Positions 1 through 8,486 of a stretch of DNA of 64,000 nt are shown here, piece by piece (position 1 is the stretch's first letter; each line of letters opens with the position of its first letter). The stretch is from an uncultured Ilumatobacter sp. (GTDB taxonomy: Bacteria > Actinomycetota > Acidimicrobiia > Acidimicrobiales > Ilumatobacteraceae). A model generated the notes under the pieces. The model was not told where the DNA came from. It saw only the letters and a program-made list of their open reading frames with translations, and made no database searches. The DNA is taken from contig CAJJBX010000011.1 of assembly GCA_905182555.1 (NCBI GenBank), forward strand, positions 30,413 to 94,412, given 5' to 3'. The translations under genes were made by a program, and so were the position numbers.

Positions 1-20
1 AGCCGGCGGGATTACGGGCC

Positions 21-72
21 CTGACAGCATCGGTGGCGCTGAACCAGGCTGACAGCATCGGTGGCGCTGAAC
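21..72. repeat. 24-bp direct repeat, two copies
   Basis: A 24-bp sequence beginning CTGACAGCATCGG occurs at 21-44 and again at 49-72, a spacing of 28 bp. No gene is recognised here. It lies downstream of the minus-strand fragment at 208-471, beyond that gene's terminator. Confidence 0.8.
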
Positions 73-135
73 GCGGTCGGTCGGACCACTCAAGGCCACC
101 GCCGTGCCGTCGTGGCGTTTCGGTCTGTAGAACGC

Positions 136-183
136 AAAAACCGACATGCAGGGCCTCGTTTACGAGGCCGCTACATGTCGGTT
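136..183 (-). terminator. intrinsic terminator of the 208-471 gene
   Basis: Read on the minus strand, a long stem pairs ACCGACATG with CATGTCGGT and GGCCTCG with CGAGGCC around a TTTA loop. It is followed directly by a run of five T residues. It sits 25 bp after the stop of the minus-strand secreted-protein fragment, the expected place for a Rho-independent terminator. Confidence 0.8.
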
Positions 184-207
184 GAGGCGAGAAGCCGTTC
201 AGTTGGC

Positions 208-471
208 CTAGGCGACGAACCAGCCGTTGATGTCAACCACGATGTCGGTCGCTGTGCTGGAGTAGAAGCACACCGTGCCATCTGCCGACACAGGAGCAAT
301 GACGGCGTTACCAACGATCCCGCCAGCCGGGTAGTTCACGCTGGCAACGAACTCACGTGTGCCACATGGGTAAACAGTGATGTACCCCGCCGCTCCGGAT
401 CCGACCGACGTGACGTTCAATGACACTGCGCTCATCCCGTCTGCCGGAGTGAACCTGCCCAGTTCAGTCAT
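208..471 (-). CDS. C-terminal fragment of a secreted beta-rich repeat protein
   Basis: This 87-residue reading frame has the pattern of a repeated extracellular domain common in secreted actinobacterial proteins. A segment containing SLNVTSVG is followed by GYITVYPCG, then a second Cys in GTVCFYSS, and it ends with DIVVDINGWF. The two Cys could form a disulphide. The usual start of the domain (a conserved LLDTR segment) and any signal peptide are missing upstream, where the frame stops at about 550. It is therefore probably the tail of a larger, truncated or frameshifted protein. The terminator directly downstream supports a genuine gene end. No specific function can be assigned. Confidence 0.55.
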   Translation of the reverse strand: MTELGRFTPADGMSAVSLNVTSVGSGAAGYITVYPCGTREFVASVNYPAGGIVGNAVIAPVSADGTVCFYSSTATDIVVDINGWFVA

Positions 472-683
472 CTGAACCTCGAGTTTATCTGCTGATTTCC
501 TGGGGTAGTAGCTCGTACGATTGCCAGATCTGTGCTCAGGTGCGTGGCGTCACCCGAGCCACTGAATTCCGCGAGGCTCTCGCGCGTACGCGGCTATGGT
601 TTTCGACACGGTCACAATCCATCGTGTTGCGAGTAGCACCAACACACGTTCAATAGTGAAATCCAGAGAAATGGGGGCGCCCA

Positions 684-1556
684 TTGCGTCAGTTCTTTCC
701 CGTCGAAGACCTCGCTCGTGACGAGCGGTTCGTACAGACGAACATGGCTGAACGGCTTGCCGACACGCGGAACCCGGTCGAAGCCACCCCGACCGGCCGC
801 AAGTCGAGCAAATCGCGTGCGGCGTCCAATCGCCTCACGCCCGACCGCCCGGACGCATCTGAGCGTGCCCGAGGCCTGATGCACGGCATCATGGTAGGCG
901 AAATTCAGGCCCTCGAAGGCGCTGGGCGGACCGCGCATGACTTTGATGCTGGCGACGGCACCGGCGACACCATCCCGTTCGAACTTAAGCTCGACATGGC
1001 GCGCCAGGCCTGGGACGAGGCACGCCACGTCGAAATTAGCGCCAAGCTGGGCGACTGGATGGGCACCGAACTCGGTGAGTTCCAAGAGAACACCGTCCTG
1101 TTCGAAGCTGCATGCTCCAACGATCCTGTACTGCGTCTCGCCGGCGTCAACCGGGCTCTCGAAGGCCTCGCCATCGACGTCTTCACCCAAATGAAAGAGT
1201 TCGGCGACCTGGCCGGCGACCCGTTCCTCGAGTTCTGCGAAGACTGGATGCTCGCCGACGAAGTGACCCACGTGAAGATGGGCTCCGACTGGCTGCGCAA
1301 GGTCACGGAGAACGATCCTGGCCGCCGCAAAAAGGCGCTCGAGTTCCAGCAGGTCGTCGACAAGCTCTTCAGCTTCGGTGGAGCGCGCGGCGACCACGAC
1401 GAGAGCAGCTTCATCCTGGCCCGCCGCTTCCGAGAGCTCGCCGGTTTCACCGATGACGAGGTCGACACCATTTCCGAACTCGATCACGAGGCACTCGTCG
1501 AACGCCAAGCTGCCATTGCCACTGCGCAGGCCGCCGCCGTCCCGGCTCCGGCCTGA
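684..1556 (+). CDS. DUF455-type ferritin-like protein
   Basis: The 290-residue product resembles the DUF455 group of ferritin-like four-helix proteins. An early helix carries E..ALEGAG, a second carries DEARHVE, and a later one carries ADEVTHVK. These Glu and ExxH-type residues are spaced as expected for a di-iron centre. The substrate is unknown; members are often annotated only by fold. The TTG at 684 is the only start that keeps the conserved N-terminal PVEDLARDERF segment, and the frame is closed by a stop at 657. An ATG at 744 is the alternative. Its TGA overlaps the ATG of the next gene by one base, which suggests translational coupling. Confidence 0.7.
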   Translation: MRQFFPVEDLARDERFVQTNMAERLADTRNPVEATPTGRKSSKSRAASNRLTPDRPDASERARGLMHGIMVGEIQALEGAGRTAHDFDAGDGTGDTIPFELKLDMARQAWDEARHVEISAKLGDWMGTELGEFQENTVLFEAACSNDPVLRLAGVNRALEGLAIDVFTQMKEFGDLAGDPFLEFCEDWMLADEVTHVKMGSDWLRKVTENDPGRRKKALEFQQVVDKLFSFGGARGDHDESSFILARRFRELAGFTDDEVDTISELDHEALVERQAAIATAQAAAVPAPA

Positions 1557-2144
1557 TGTCCGGAACGCTCGTTAAGGGCAAGGTCACTGTTGCCCCGGCG
1601 CAGTTCGTTCACGTCAAGTACGACGCCGCCGAGATCGCTGCGCTCGTCACCGACCTGGCCGAACAGCTGGGCAGTCTCCAATCCGATCGAGTTGACGATC
1701 GACGAGACCACACCGTTAGCCAAGATCGTCTCCGAGCTCGATGCGGTGTCGTCAGATGCGGTGTCGTCAGATGCGGTGTCGTCTGATGCGGTGATCCGAA
1801 TCGCTGCCCAAAGTGGCGCTCTCGAGAACACCAAGGTGCTCACCACGTTGGGCCCCGTCCAAACAAGGGTGGCAGTGGGCCGCATGCTGCTGCGAGCCCG
1901 TGACCGGATGCGCGACGACTTCGCCGACGCTCCCGCCGACAACGACCTGACCCGCGAGGAAAACGCCGCGTGGGACACCTACTGCGCCGGCCGCTTACTT
2001 CGTGCCGGCTGCGAGATCCACGAGCAGCGCTGGCGCTACAACCACCGCAACCGGTTCGGCTTCAGCGACGCGGTCGACACCGACTTCGATCGGCTGTGGG
2101 CTGCCGACGATCTCGCATGGGCCGGCCTCATTCCGGGCACCTGA
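1556..2144 (+). CDS. conserved hypothetical protein, frameshifted
   Basis: The gene starts at the ATG overlapping the stop of the DUF455 gene. It reads MSGTLVKGKVTVAPAQFVHV and onward to EQLG near 1670. The similarity-bearing frame then changes, and a second frame continues with PIELTIDETTPLAKIV to the TGA at 2144. The combined product would be about 195 residues. Its C-terminal half is rich in Arg, Asp and Trp (REENAAWDTYCAGRLLRAG). No family was recognised. Residues DAVSS are repeated about three and a half times in the middle through a 15-bp tandem repeat. The break is probably a one-base indel near 1675, either a real mutation or a consensus error. Confidence 0.5.
1740..1793 (+). repeat. 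15-bp in-frame tandem repeat (DAVSS)
   Basis: A unit close to GATGCGGTGTCGTCA repeats three times plus nine bases inside the hypothetical gene at 1556-2144. It encodes DAVSS-DAVSS-DAVSS-DAV. The third copy differs by one base (CT for CA). The unit length is a multiple of three, so copy-number change would not alter the frame. Confidence 0.9.
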
Positions 2145-2243
2145 CGTCGTCCACCCGATACCCCAAGCTGACAGTCCCGCGCTCAAAGCTGTGGCTGACC
2201 CTCCGGTCCGTCGTCCGGCACTGCCGCGTGATTTCCTTACGGC

Positions 2244-3239
2244 ATGAACATAGATTCTTCACGGGTGCGACGGGTCCACACGTCAGATGAGTTCGGCGGC
2301 GTCGATCTTGATGTGATCGACACGGGCACGCCCGGCAATCCGGTGATCGTGCTCTGTCACGGCTGGCCAGAGAGTAAGCACAGCTGGAGGCATCAAATTG
2401 AGCCCCTGGTCGACGCGGGGTATCGCGTGCTCGTCCCCGACCAGCGCGGCTACGGGTCGTCGTCGGCACCGCGCGATGTCGCGGCCTACCGGAGCGACCG
2501 GCTGTCGAGTGACCTCATTGCACTCCTTGATGACGTCGATGCCGAGCAGGCGACCTTCGTTGGCCATGACTGGGGTGCGCTGGTGGTGTGGGACCTCGCC
2601 CGCTACCACCCGGACCGCGTCAGTGGCCTGATCAACGTCAGCGTGCCCTACACACCGTGGCCGATGCAGCCAACCGAGATGTTCCGGGCGACCTACGGCG
2701 ACCGGTTTTTCTACATGCTGTACTTCCAACTCCCCGAGCTTGCCGAGAACGAACTCGACGCCGACGTGGCGCGTTCACTCCGCACGGTGATCTGGAGCGG
2801 ATCGGGCGAAACCGCAGCGCCACCCCCGCCGACCGACCAGCTCCCCCCGATGGCAGGGACCGGGCTACTCGACACCTGGGGCAGCGCTGCAGGGGTTCCC
2901 GATGGTCTTCCAGCGTGGCTACCCGCCGACGACTTCCACGAGTTCGTCAACCAGTTCATGACGAGTGGCTTCTTCGGCCCAATCAGTTGGTATCGCAACC
3001 TCGATGCCGACTGGGCACTCACCAAAGACCTCCCCGCACCGCCAATGCCAACGGCGTTCATCGGTGGCGACAAGGACATGGTGATTGCCCACCGCATGGA
3101 GTACGTCGAGTCGATGGCCGTGATGCTGCCGGACTACCGAGGCCACGTGATCATCCCCGGCGCCGGCCACTGGACGCAGCAGGAAAAGCCTGCCGAGTTC
3201 AATGCCGCGCTCATCCAGCAGCTCAACGCACTTCTCTGA
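2244..3239 (+). CDS. alpha/beta hydrolase, epoxide hydrolase type
   Basis: The 331-residue product is a soluble alpha/beta hydrolase of the epoxide hydrolase group. HGWPE at residues 39-43 is the oxyanion-hole motif. GHDWG at 107-111 carries the nucleophile Asp109. A late Asp in GGDKDMV and His309 in GHWTQQE complete the triad. A cap domain with Tyr residues lies between. Such enzymes open epoxides to diols; some relatives are haloalkane dehalogenases, but the HGWPE motif favours epoxides. It begins with ATG about 100 bp after the preceding gene, and no partner gene is evident. The true substrate cannot be read from the sequence. Confidence 0.85.
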   Translation: MNIDSSRVRRVHTSDEFGGVDLDVIDTGTPGNPVIVLCHGWPESKHSWRHQIEPLVDAGYRVLVPDQRGYGSSSAPRDVAAYRSDRLSSDLIALLDDVDAEQATFVGHDWGALVVWDLARYHPDRVSGLINVSVPYTPWPMQPTEMFRATYGDRFFYMLYFQLPELAENELDADVARSLRTVIWSGSGETAAPPPPTDQLPPMAGTGLLDTWGSAAGVPDGLPAWLPADDFHEFVNQFMTSGFFGPISWYRNLDADWALTKDLPAPPMPTAFIGGDKDMVIAHRMEYVESMAVMLPDYRGHVIIPGAGHWTQQEKPAEFNAALIQQLNALL

Positions 3240-3264
3240 TCGCGCACCCTGCTGACCTGAATGT

Positions 3265-3302
3265 GGGTGAGGGCGTAGATGGGTGAGGGCGTAGATGGGT
3301 GA
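3265..3302. repeat. 16-bp tandem repeat between convergent genes
   Basis: The unit GGGTGAGGGCGTAGAT occurs twice (3265-3280 and 3281-3296) followed by GGGTGA. It lies in the short space between the epoxide hydrolase and the minus-strand gene ending at 3338. No terminator hairpin is obvious here. Confidence 0.85.
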
Positions 3303-3337
3303 ATGGGGCGAGGCGGCGGTTATCGGACGGCGCGTCC

Positions 3338-4081
3338 TCACTGCACCAACTGGGCGTGGCCCGACGGCCGTCCCGGCTTTGCCTCGGTGAGAGGCCGGCA
3401 GCACGGTCGCTGCCAGCCGAAGCCGACGACCTTGCCCTTCGGCGGCCAGTAACCGTCGCGGCTGTACGCCCACCATTCGAACGGGTTGAGGTAGTACGCA
3501 GCCGATTCGACGGTTCCGAACAGGGAGTCACCCTTGCGTCGACGATCAACGAGCCAGCGCGCTGTACCGACCGCTCCCCCGAGCACCATCCAACCGACGT
3601 AGAGCAGCGGATAGAGCGGGCCGAACCAGCGGGCCTGCCACACGTGGACGTCTTCGTGGTCGGTGATGAGCTTGGCTCGCCGTGGCTGCTCCACGTCACC
3701 GGCACCGCCGATGACGTTGCCGAGCGTGGTGGCAAAGCCCTTCCGTGGCATAAAGCCTCGGCGATACACGTGCCGGTTGCGTCGCTCGCTCAGCCCGGCA
3801 ACGTAGCCCGAATCCCGCTTGATGAACCCGACGCCATGCGCAAAGAGACCCGCACTGGTCATTGGAAGGGCCCACGTGGAGTCGAGGGTGAACGCGATAA
3901 AACCGTCGGAGCAGCTCCAACCGTAGATCCCGCGATAGCCCGAGATTGCTCCGTTCAACCCACCGACGACAGCAGCAGGGACGCCGACACCGACGGCCGA
4001 GCCGATAGCTCCTGCGAACACAGCCCCGAGCGCGGCAGCACCCGCCGCCTCGGCGAGACGACGGGTGCTGCTGTTGAGCAT
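3338..4081 (-). CDS. conserved membrane protein with HExxH-like motif, function unknown
   Basis: The product is about 247 residues. Its N-terminal third is glycine- and alanine-rich (AGAAALGAVFAGAIGSAVG) and probably membrane-embedded. A later stretch (PLYPLLYVGWMVLGG) could be a second membrane segment. Between them is DHEDVHVWQAR, in which HEDVH has the spacing of a zinc-peptidase HExxH motif, but no further metal ligand is clear, so activity is uncertain. The start at 4081 (MLNSSTRR) is preferred to an upstream ATG at 4198, because the longer form would run into the gene ending at 4111. It follows the Bax-inhibitor-like gene on the same strand, 30 bp away. Confidence 0.55.
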   Translation of the reverse strand: MLNSSTRRLAEAAGAAALGAVFAGAIGSAVGVGVPAAVVGGLNGAISGYRGIYGWSCSDGFIAFTLDSTWALPMTSAGLFAHGVGFIKRDSGYVAGLSERRNRHVYRRGFMPRKGFATTLGNVIGGAGDVEQPRRAKLITDHEDVHVWQARWFGPLYPLLYVGWMVLGGAVGTARWLVDRRRKGDSLFGTVESAAYYLNPFEWWAYSRDGYWPPKGKVVGFGWQRPCCRPLTEAKPGRPSGHAQLVQ

Positions 4082-4110
4082 TGAGTTGTGAGCGAGGTCC
4101 GGCGTGCTTC

Positions 4111-4947
4111 TCAGCGCTGCTGGAGCTTGGAGAGCAGTCGCAGGATCTCGAGGTACAGCCACACGATCGTGACGAGCAAGCCGAGCGCAGAAACCCACTC
4201 GTATGCCTTGGGCATGCCAGCTTCGACGCCCTTCTCGATGCGGTCGAAGTCGAGCGCGAGCATCATCGCAGCGACGCCACAGACGACGACGGAGAAGCCA
4301 ATGCCGAACAGGCTCGGACTATTGATGAAGGCAATTTCGCCACCGAACAGGCTCATCAAGAACGACACGCCGTACAGCACCATGATGCCCATCGTGGCAA
4401 AAATGACGTTGCGGCGGAACTTCTCGGTGACCTTGATGATCCGGGTGCGGTACAAAACGAGCATCACAAAGAAAACCGAAGCGGTGGCGGCAACCGCCTG
4501 CAGGACGATGCCGTTCTGAAAGGTCTCGTAGCCCTTGGAAATTGCTCCGACAGCGAAGCCATAGCCGAGCGCGTAGACCGGGCCGAGGAACTTCGCCCAC
4601 ATCGGCTTGAAAGACGACGCAATCACTGCGCCGAAGCCAGCAATGATGCCGACCATTGCAATGGGCGGGAACGAATAGGTGGCTTCGCCCGTGAGCGTGG
4701 TGCCGCCTGCTGCGGACCACCCAAACGATGCGGAGATGAGGAGCAGAACAAACAGGGATGCAACGGCGGTGATCGTGCCGTTGACGGTCATGACGTCCTT
4801 GGACCACGGGGTGGTCGGGCCGTCGTTGGTTGGAGCGTTGAGCGGCGATCCGGTAGTGAGAGGAGCAGTGTGCCCGCCGCGCACCGGTGCCGCCCATCCG
4901 GCGGCATCGCGCCGCATGGTGTTGTCGTTAAAGACTGGGTTAGCCAT
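4111..4947 (-). CDS. Bax inhibitor-1/YccA family membrane protein
   Basis: The 278-residue product starts with a Pro/Gly-rich cytoplasmic tail of about 60 residues. It then shows about seven hydrophobic segments typical of the Bax inhibitor-1/YccA (TMBIM) family. Recognisable parts are FPPIAMVGIIAGFG, the charged loop around RTRIIKVTEKFRRNV and the final VWLYLEILRLL. Family members are pH-sensitive calcium leak channels or modulators of membrane proteases; the bacterial role is unsettled. It is probably co-transcribed with the gene ending at 3338. Confidence 0.85.
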   Translation of the reverse strand: MANPVFNDNTMRRDAAGWAAPVRGGHTAPLTTGSPLNAPTNDGPTTPWSKDVMTVNGTITAVASLFVLLLISASFGWSAAGGTTLTGEATYSFPPIAMVGIIAGFGAVIASSFKPMWAKFLGPVYALGYGFAVGAISKGYETFQNGIVLQAVAATASVFFVMLVLYRTRIIKVTEKFRRNVIFATMGIMVLYGVSFLMSLFGGEIAFINSPSLFGIGFSVVVCGVAAMMLALDFDRIEKGVEAGMPKAYEWVSALGLLVTIVWLYLEILRLLSKLQQR

Positions 4948-4982
4948 GAGAGAAGTGTACAGGCGCCACTATCTGCACCGCT

Positions 4983-5315
4983 TCAGCGCAGGTCATGTGC
5001 GCTGGTGCCTTCCCACATATCGATTTCGGGGGCCGACGCCAAGACGGCGCTGCACGACGTGGCCATCTCGACCATGAGTGGGGAGTCGAAGTGCTGCCGT
5101 TGCATCTGGCCAGAATCCCACTTCTGGATCACGAGGTGCCGGCCGGGCGTGGTAATGCTCGAACACAGATCAACGTTGCGGCAACCGTCTGCCATGCGTG
5201 TCAGCACGATGTACTTCGACAGGATCGCAAGCAACTCTTCGTTGTCGGCCTGACGCTGGTTTGCATCAAAAGTCATCGTGATGACGACCAGCTCAATTTC
5301 GATGTCATCGCTCAT
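4983..5315 (-). CDS. antibiotic biosynthesis monooxygenase (ABM) domain protein
   Basis: The 110-residue product has the compact ferredoxin-like fold pattern of ABM-type cofactor-less monooxygenases. It opens with a strand (IEIELVVITMTFDA), followed by a helix and a strand around CRNVDLCSS. A conserved LVIQKWDS is next, and then a C-terminal helix. Members oxidise quinols or aromatic polyketides. The ATG at 5315 (MSDDIEIE) is chosen because the longer upstream frame has no family similarity. It lies upstream of and on the same strand as the Bax-inhibitor-like gene, and is divergent from the sigma factor. Confidence 0.7.
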   Translation of the reverse strand: MSDDIEIELVVITMTFDANQRQADNEELLAILSKYIVLTRMADGCRNVDLCSSITTPGRHLVIQKWDSGQMQRQHFDSPLMVEMATSCSAVLASAPEIDMWEGTSAHDLR

Positions 5316-5387
5316 TGCGATCGGTGGGCCTTTCGTATCGCTGGTGGAGATACTCACGAATTGACACGCGAAACGCGCATTTCTAGG

Positions 5388-5415
5388 TTGACGCAAGGAT
5401 CTGCCTCGGTATCGT
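5388..5415 (+). promoter_or_regulatory. possible promoter of the sigma factor gene
   Basis: TTGACG (5388-5393) and TATCGT (5410-5415) are separated by 16 bp and lie about 95 bp before the sigma factor start. The match to a sigma-70 promoter is moderate. Confidence 0.35.
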
Positions 5416-5508
5416 GACGTTCGTCTCGGGGGATAGGCGGGTATACCACACTTCCACCGTGATGTCTTGCACACCGAAGAACCAACGACTGAATAGTAGG
5501 AGCCGCCG

Positions 5509-6447
5509 GTGGCCAAAGATCGCGTCGAACGGGATGACGAAGACCTCGTCCGTCTCTACCTCACTGACATCGGGCAGTACACACTGCTCACCAAGGATGA
5601 CGAAGTCCGCCTCGCGAAGGCCATCGAAGCTGGGAACGAAGCAATCGGGCAACTGGACGCCGGTGGAAAAGAACTGACCGCTGCCAAGAAGCGCGAGCTG
5701 CGCCGTACGGCCCGCAAGGGCGAAGAGGCCGAGCGCCAGTTCGTCCAGTCGAACCTTCGACTCGTCGTATCGATTGCCAAGAAGTACCAGGCGTCTGGCC
5801 TGCCGCTGCTCGACTTGATCCAAGAGGGCAACCTCGGCCTTATGCACGCTGTCGAAAAGTTCGACTGGCGCAAGGGCTTCAAGTTCTCCACCTACGCCAC
5901 GTGGTGGATCCGTCAGGCCATTACTCGCGGCATCGCCAACACGGGCCGCACCATTCGCCTCCCGGTCCACGCCGGCGACACACTGGCTCGGTTGCAGAAG
6001 GCGCGTTCACGCCTCGAACTCAAGTTCGGGCGCCCTGCCACGCTCTCCGAGCTGGCCAAAGAGGTCGAAATGCCCGAGGACAAGGTCACCGAGGCGTTGC
6101 GCTTCGCTGCCGAGCCGCTCTCGCTGTCCGAGCCACTGCGTGAAGACGGCGACGCCGAACTCGGCGACGTCGTCGAAGATCGCTCAGCCGAGTCGCCCTT
6201 CGAGGTCGCCGCCACTGCGCTGCTGCCCGACGAGATCAGCCGACTGCTCGCCCCGCTCGACGAACGCGAGCGCGAGATCCTCAAGCTGCGCTTCGGCCTC
6301 GACCGCGGTGAGCCACGGACCCTCGAAGAGGTTGGCGAACACTTCAACCTCACCCGTGAGCGCATCCGCCAAATCGAAGCTCGCGCCATGAGCAAACTGC
6401 GCCACCCGTCGAGCGACACCGGCGCACGCGACCTTCTCGCCGTCTAA
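5509..6447 (+). CDS. RNA polymerase sigma factor, RpoD-like
   Basis: The 312-residue sigma-70 protein has clear regions in order. Region 1.2 is DLVRLYLTDIGQYTLLT. Region 2 contains NLRLVVSIAKKY, DLIQEGNLGLMHAVEKFD and the melting segment FSTYATWWIRQAI. Region 3 follows, and region 4 has EREILKLRFGL and the helix-turn-helix TLEEVGEHFNLTRERIRQIE. It lacks the long acidic N-terminal region 1.1, so it is probably a group 2 or short primary-type factor rather than the main housekeeping sigma. The GTG start at 5509 follows an AGGAG about 10 bp upstream. A palindrome lies just after its stop. Confidence 0.9.
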   Translation: MAKDRVERDDEDLVRLYLTDIGQYTLLTKDDEVRLAKAIEAGNEAIGQLDAGGKELTAAKKRELRRTARKGEEAERQFVQSNLRLVVSIAKKYQASGLPLLDLIQEGNLGLMHAVEKFDWRKGFKFSTYATWWIRQAITRGIANTGRTIRLPVHAGDTLARLQKARSRLELKFGRPATLSELAKEVEMPEDKVTEALRFAAEPLSLSEPLREDGDAELGDVVEDRSAESPFEVAATALLPDEISRLLAPLDEREREILKLRFGLDRGEPRTLEEVGEHFNLTRERIRQIEARAMSKLRHPSSDTGARDLLAV

Positions 6448-6451
6448 ACAG

Positions 6452-6482
6452 TGTCACACCGAGGTCTGACCTTGGCGTGACA
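6452..6482. repeat. palindrome family 1, copy after the sigma factor
   Basis: Two 15-base arms, TGTCACACCGAGGTC and GACCTTGGCGTGACA, flank a single T. They pair with two imperfect positions. The element starts 5 bp after the sigma factor stop and has no T-run, so it is either a terminator without a U-tract or a repetitive extragenic palindrome. Relatives are at 19204, 30136 and 42834. Confidence 0.8.
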
Positions 6483-7093
6483 GTTGCACCACGTTCACGG
6501 CGATTCCGGGCTCTTTGGATTTCAGGGCGGACTCAAGAATCGGCCAGGCTCTGCCAAAGAAGTAGCAATGCTTGCAACTCGCCGAGCCACGCTTAACGCC
6601 CTCGAGCCGATGACCAGTGTGTATACAGCTGCGTGGCGACGGGGTTCTCAAGACATGTTCACCGCCGGAGTTTTGGCTCGAGACGACTTCGCTCGTGATC
6701 GGGCCCCAGAGTGCCGCGATGCGCTCAGGAGCGATACGACCGACACGTTCGTGGTTGAAGGCGACCGCCTGTTCATTGACTGCACCCCAATTCATCGGGC
6801 ACCGGAGAAGGTGCTGCACTCGTGTCAACCATCGAAAAAGAGCTTCGATCGACCGGCGGGAGCCGTCTCACCACATGAGTGCCTCAAGACAAACCCGAGC
6901 CGTTGGGTTTGTACGTCGACCAACCGAACCGTTTGGTCGAGTATGAGCGAATTCTCGCCGCCATGGGTATGACCTGCGGCGGGCCTCGGCCAATGGCGTC
7001 GCTCCCATTCTGACATCCAGCCCAGACGCGCAACGGCCAGCGCCCTCGAATTGGAGAACGCCGGCCGTTGTTCGAGCTGGTATCAGGTCAGGA
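6483..7093. other. 610-bp stretch without a recognisable gene
   Basis: Several overlapping frames exist on both strands, but none shows a family I recognise. On the minus strand a frame from 6828 to 6454 contains CKHCYFFGRAWPILESALKS, whose CxxC could bind metal. On the plus strand a frame from 6780 runs through STIEKELRSTGGSRLTT to an in-frame TGA at 6879, then continues with KPEPLGLYVDQPNRLVEYER to a stop at 7012. It may be a decayed or frameshifted gene. Confidence 0.4.
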
Positions 7094-8424
7094 TCAGGCC
7101 GGACCGGAGAAGGCGCCTTCCTTCACTTCGGAATTGCTCGCAAGGAACGTCTCCTTCGGGTTGTAGTCACGAGCCTTCTCTTCGCCATCGTTGACTTCCT
7201 TACGACCCACGACCATCCAATGGACTTCGTCTGGGCCGTCAGCAAGGCGCAGCGTGCGCTGGCTGGTGTACATGTCAGCGAGTGGCGTCCACTGCGACAC
7301 ACCGGTCCCACCGTGCATCTGGATGGCCTGGTCAATGATCTCACAGACACGAATTGGAACCATTGCCTTCACTGCCGACACCCACACACGAGCTTCAGAG
7401 TTACCGAGCTTGTCCATCGCGTTAGCAGCAGTGAGCACCATGCGGCGCATCGACTCGATCTCGATACGAGCCTTCGCAATCATCTCGGTGTTCCCACCAA
7501 GCTTGGCAAGCGGCTTACCAAAACCATCGCGAGTTAGACCACGCGACACCATCATCTCAAGAGCCTTCTCGGCCTGACCAATGGCACGCATGCAATGGTG
7601 GATACGGCCCGGGCCCAACCGCACCTGGCTGATCTCGAAACCGCGGCCTTCGCCCAGCAGAATGTTCTCGTACGGCACACGAACGTTCTCGAACTTGATG
7701 TGCATGTGGCCATGCGGCGCGTCGTCTTTACCGAACACATGCATCGGGCCAAGGATCTTCACGCCAGGCGTATCAATCGGCACAAGAATCTGCGACTGAC
7801 GCTGATGCGGCGGACCGTCAGGGCTCGTCTGCACCATCGTGATCATGATCTTGCAGCGCGGATCACCGGCACCAGAGATGTAGTACTTCTCGCCGTTGAT
7901 CAACCATTCGTCGCCGTCACGCTCAGCCACACACGCAATGTTCTTCGCGTCAGATGACGCAACATCAGGCTCAGTCATCGCGTAAGCCGAACGAATCTCA
8001 CCAGCCAAAAGCGGCTTCAACCACTTCTCCTTCTGCGCTTCGGTACCAACACGCAACAACACTTCCATGTTGCCCGTGTCAGGTGCCGCACAGTTAAATA
8101 CTTCGAAGCAAGCGGGTTCTTGCCCAACTCGATCGCGATGTACGCGTAATCGAGGTTCGACAGACCCTCACCAGTTTCAGCATCGGGAAGGAAGAAGTTC
8201 CACAAGCCGTTGGCCTTGGCCTTGTCTTTGACAACCTGCAGCATTTCGAGCTGACCCGGGGCGTAACCCCAACGATCCTCACGCGTCGCGCCGAGCCGGA
8301 AAAACTCTTCCGACATCGGCTGAACTTCCTCCGCAATGAAGGCCTTGACCTTCTCATACAGCGGGCGCGCGCCTTCAGACATCCGAAGGTCGTACATATC
8401 AACAGTTGATTCGAGAGCAGCCAT
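7094..8424 (-). CDS. acyl-CoA dehydrogenase, frameshifted
   Basis: This is a full-length acyl-CoA dehydrogenase (about 440 residues) of the FAD-dependent family that introduces the alpha-beta double bond in fatty acyl-CoA breakdown. The first 110 residues read from 8424 to NPLAS near 8108. The similarity then continues in another frame with VFNCAAPDTGNMEVL, the usual family segment, to the stop at 7094. Other hallmarks are YAMTEPDVASSD, the flavin-contacting region, and the C-terminal QMHGGTGVSQWTPLADMY. One base appears to be missing in the TTCGAAG stretch near 8107. The rest of the gene shows no decay, so a consensus error is likely. Confidence 0.85.
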
Positions 8425-8486
8425 GTGTCGAACTTAGTGATGAGTATCCCAGGTCGCGCTATCGGGTGCGCGCATCTTTTAAGGGC

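Noticed and set aside
61..423. Plus-strand frame of 120 residues
   Set aside because: It is antisense to the recognisable secreted-protein fragment and its terminator.
612..1508. Minus-strand frame of 298 residues
   Set aside because: It is a shadow of the DUF455 gene; the plus strand carries the family motifs.
4081..5253. Plus-strand frame of 390 residues
   Set aside because: It is antisense to the Bax-inhibitor-like gene, whose membrane segments and family wording are clear.
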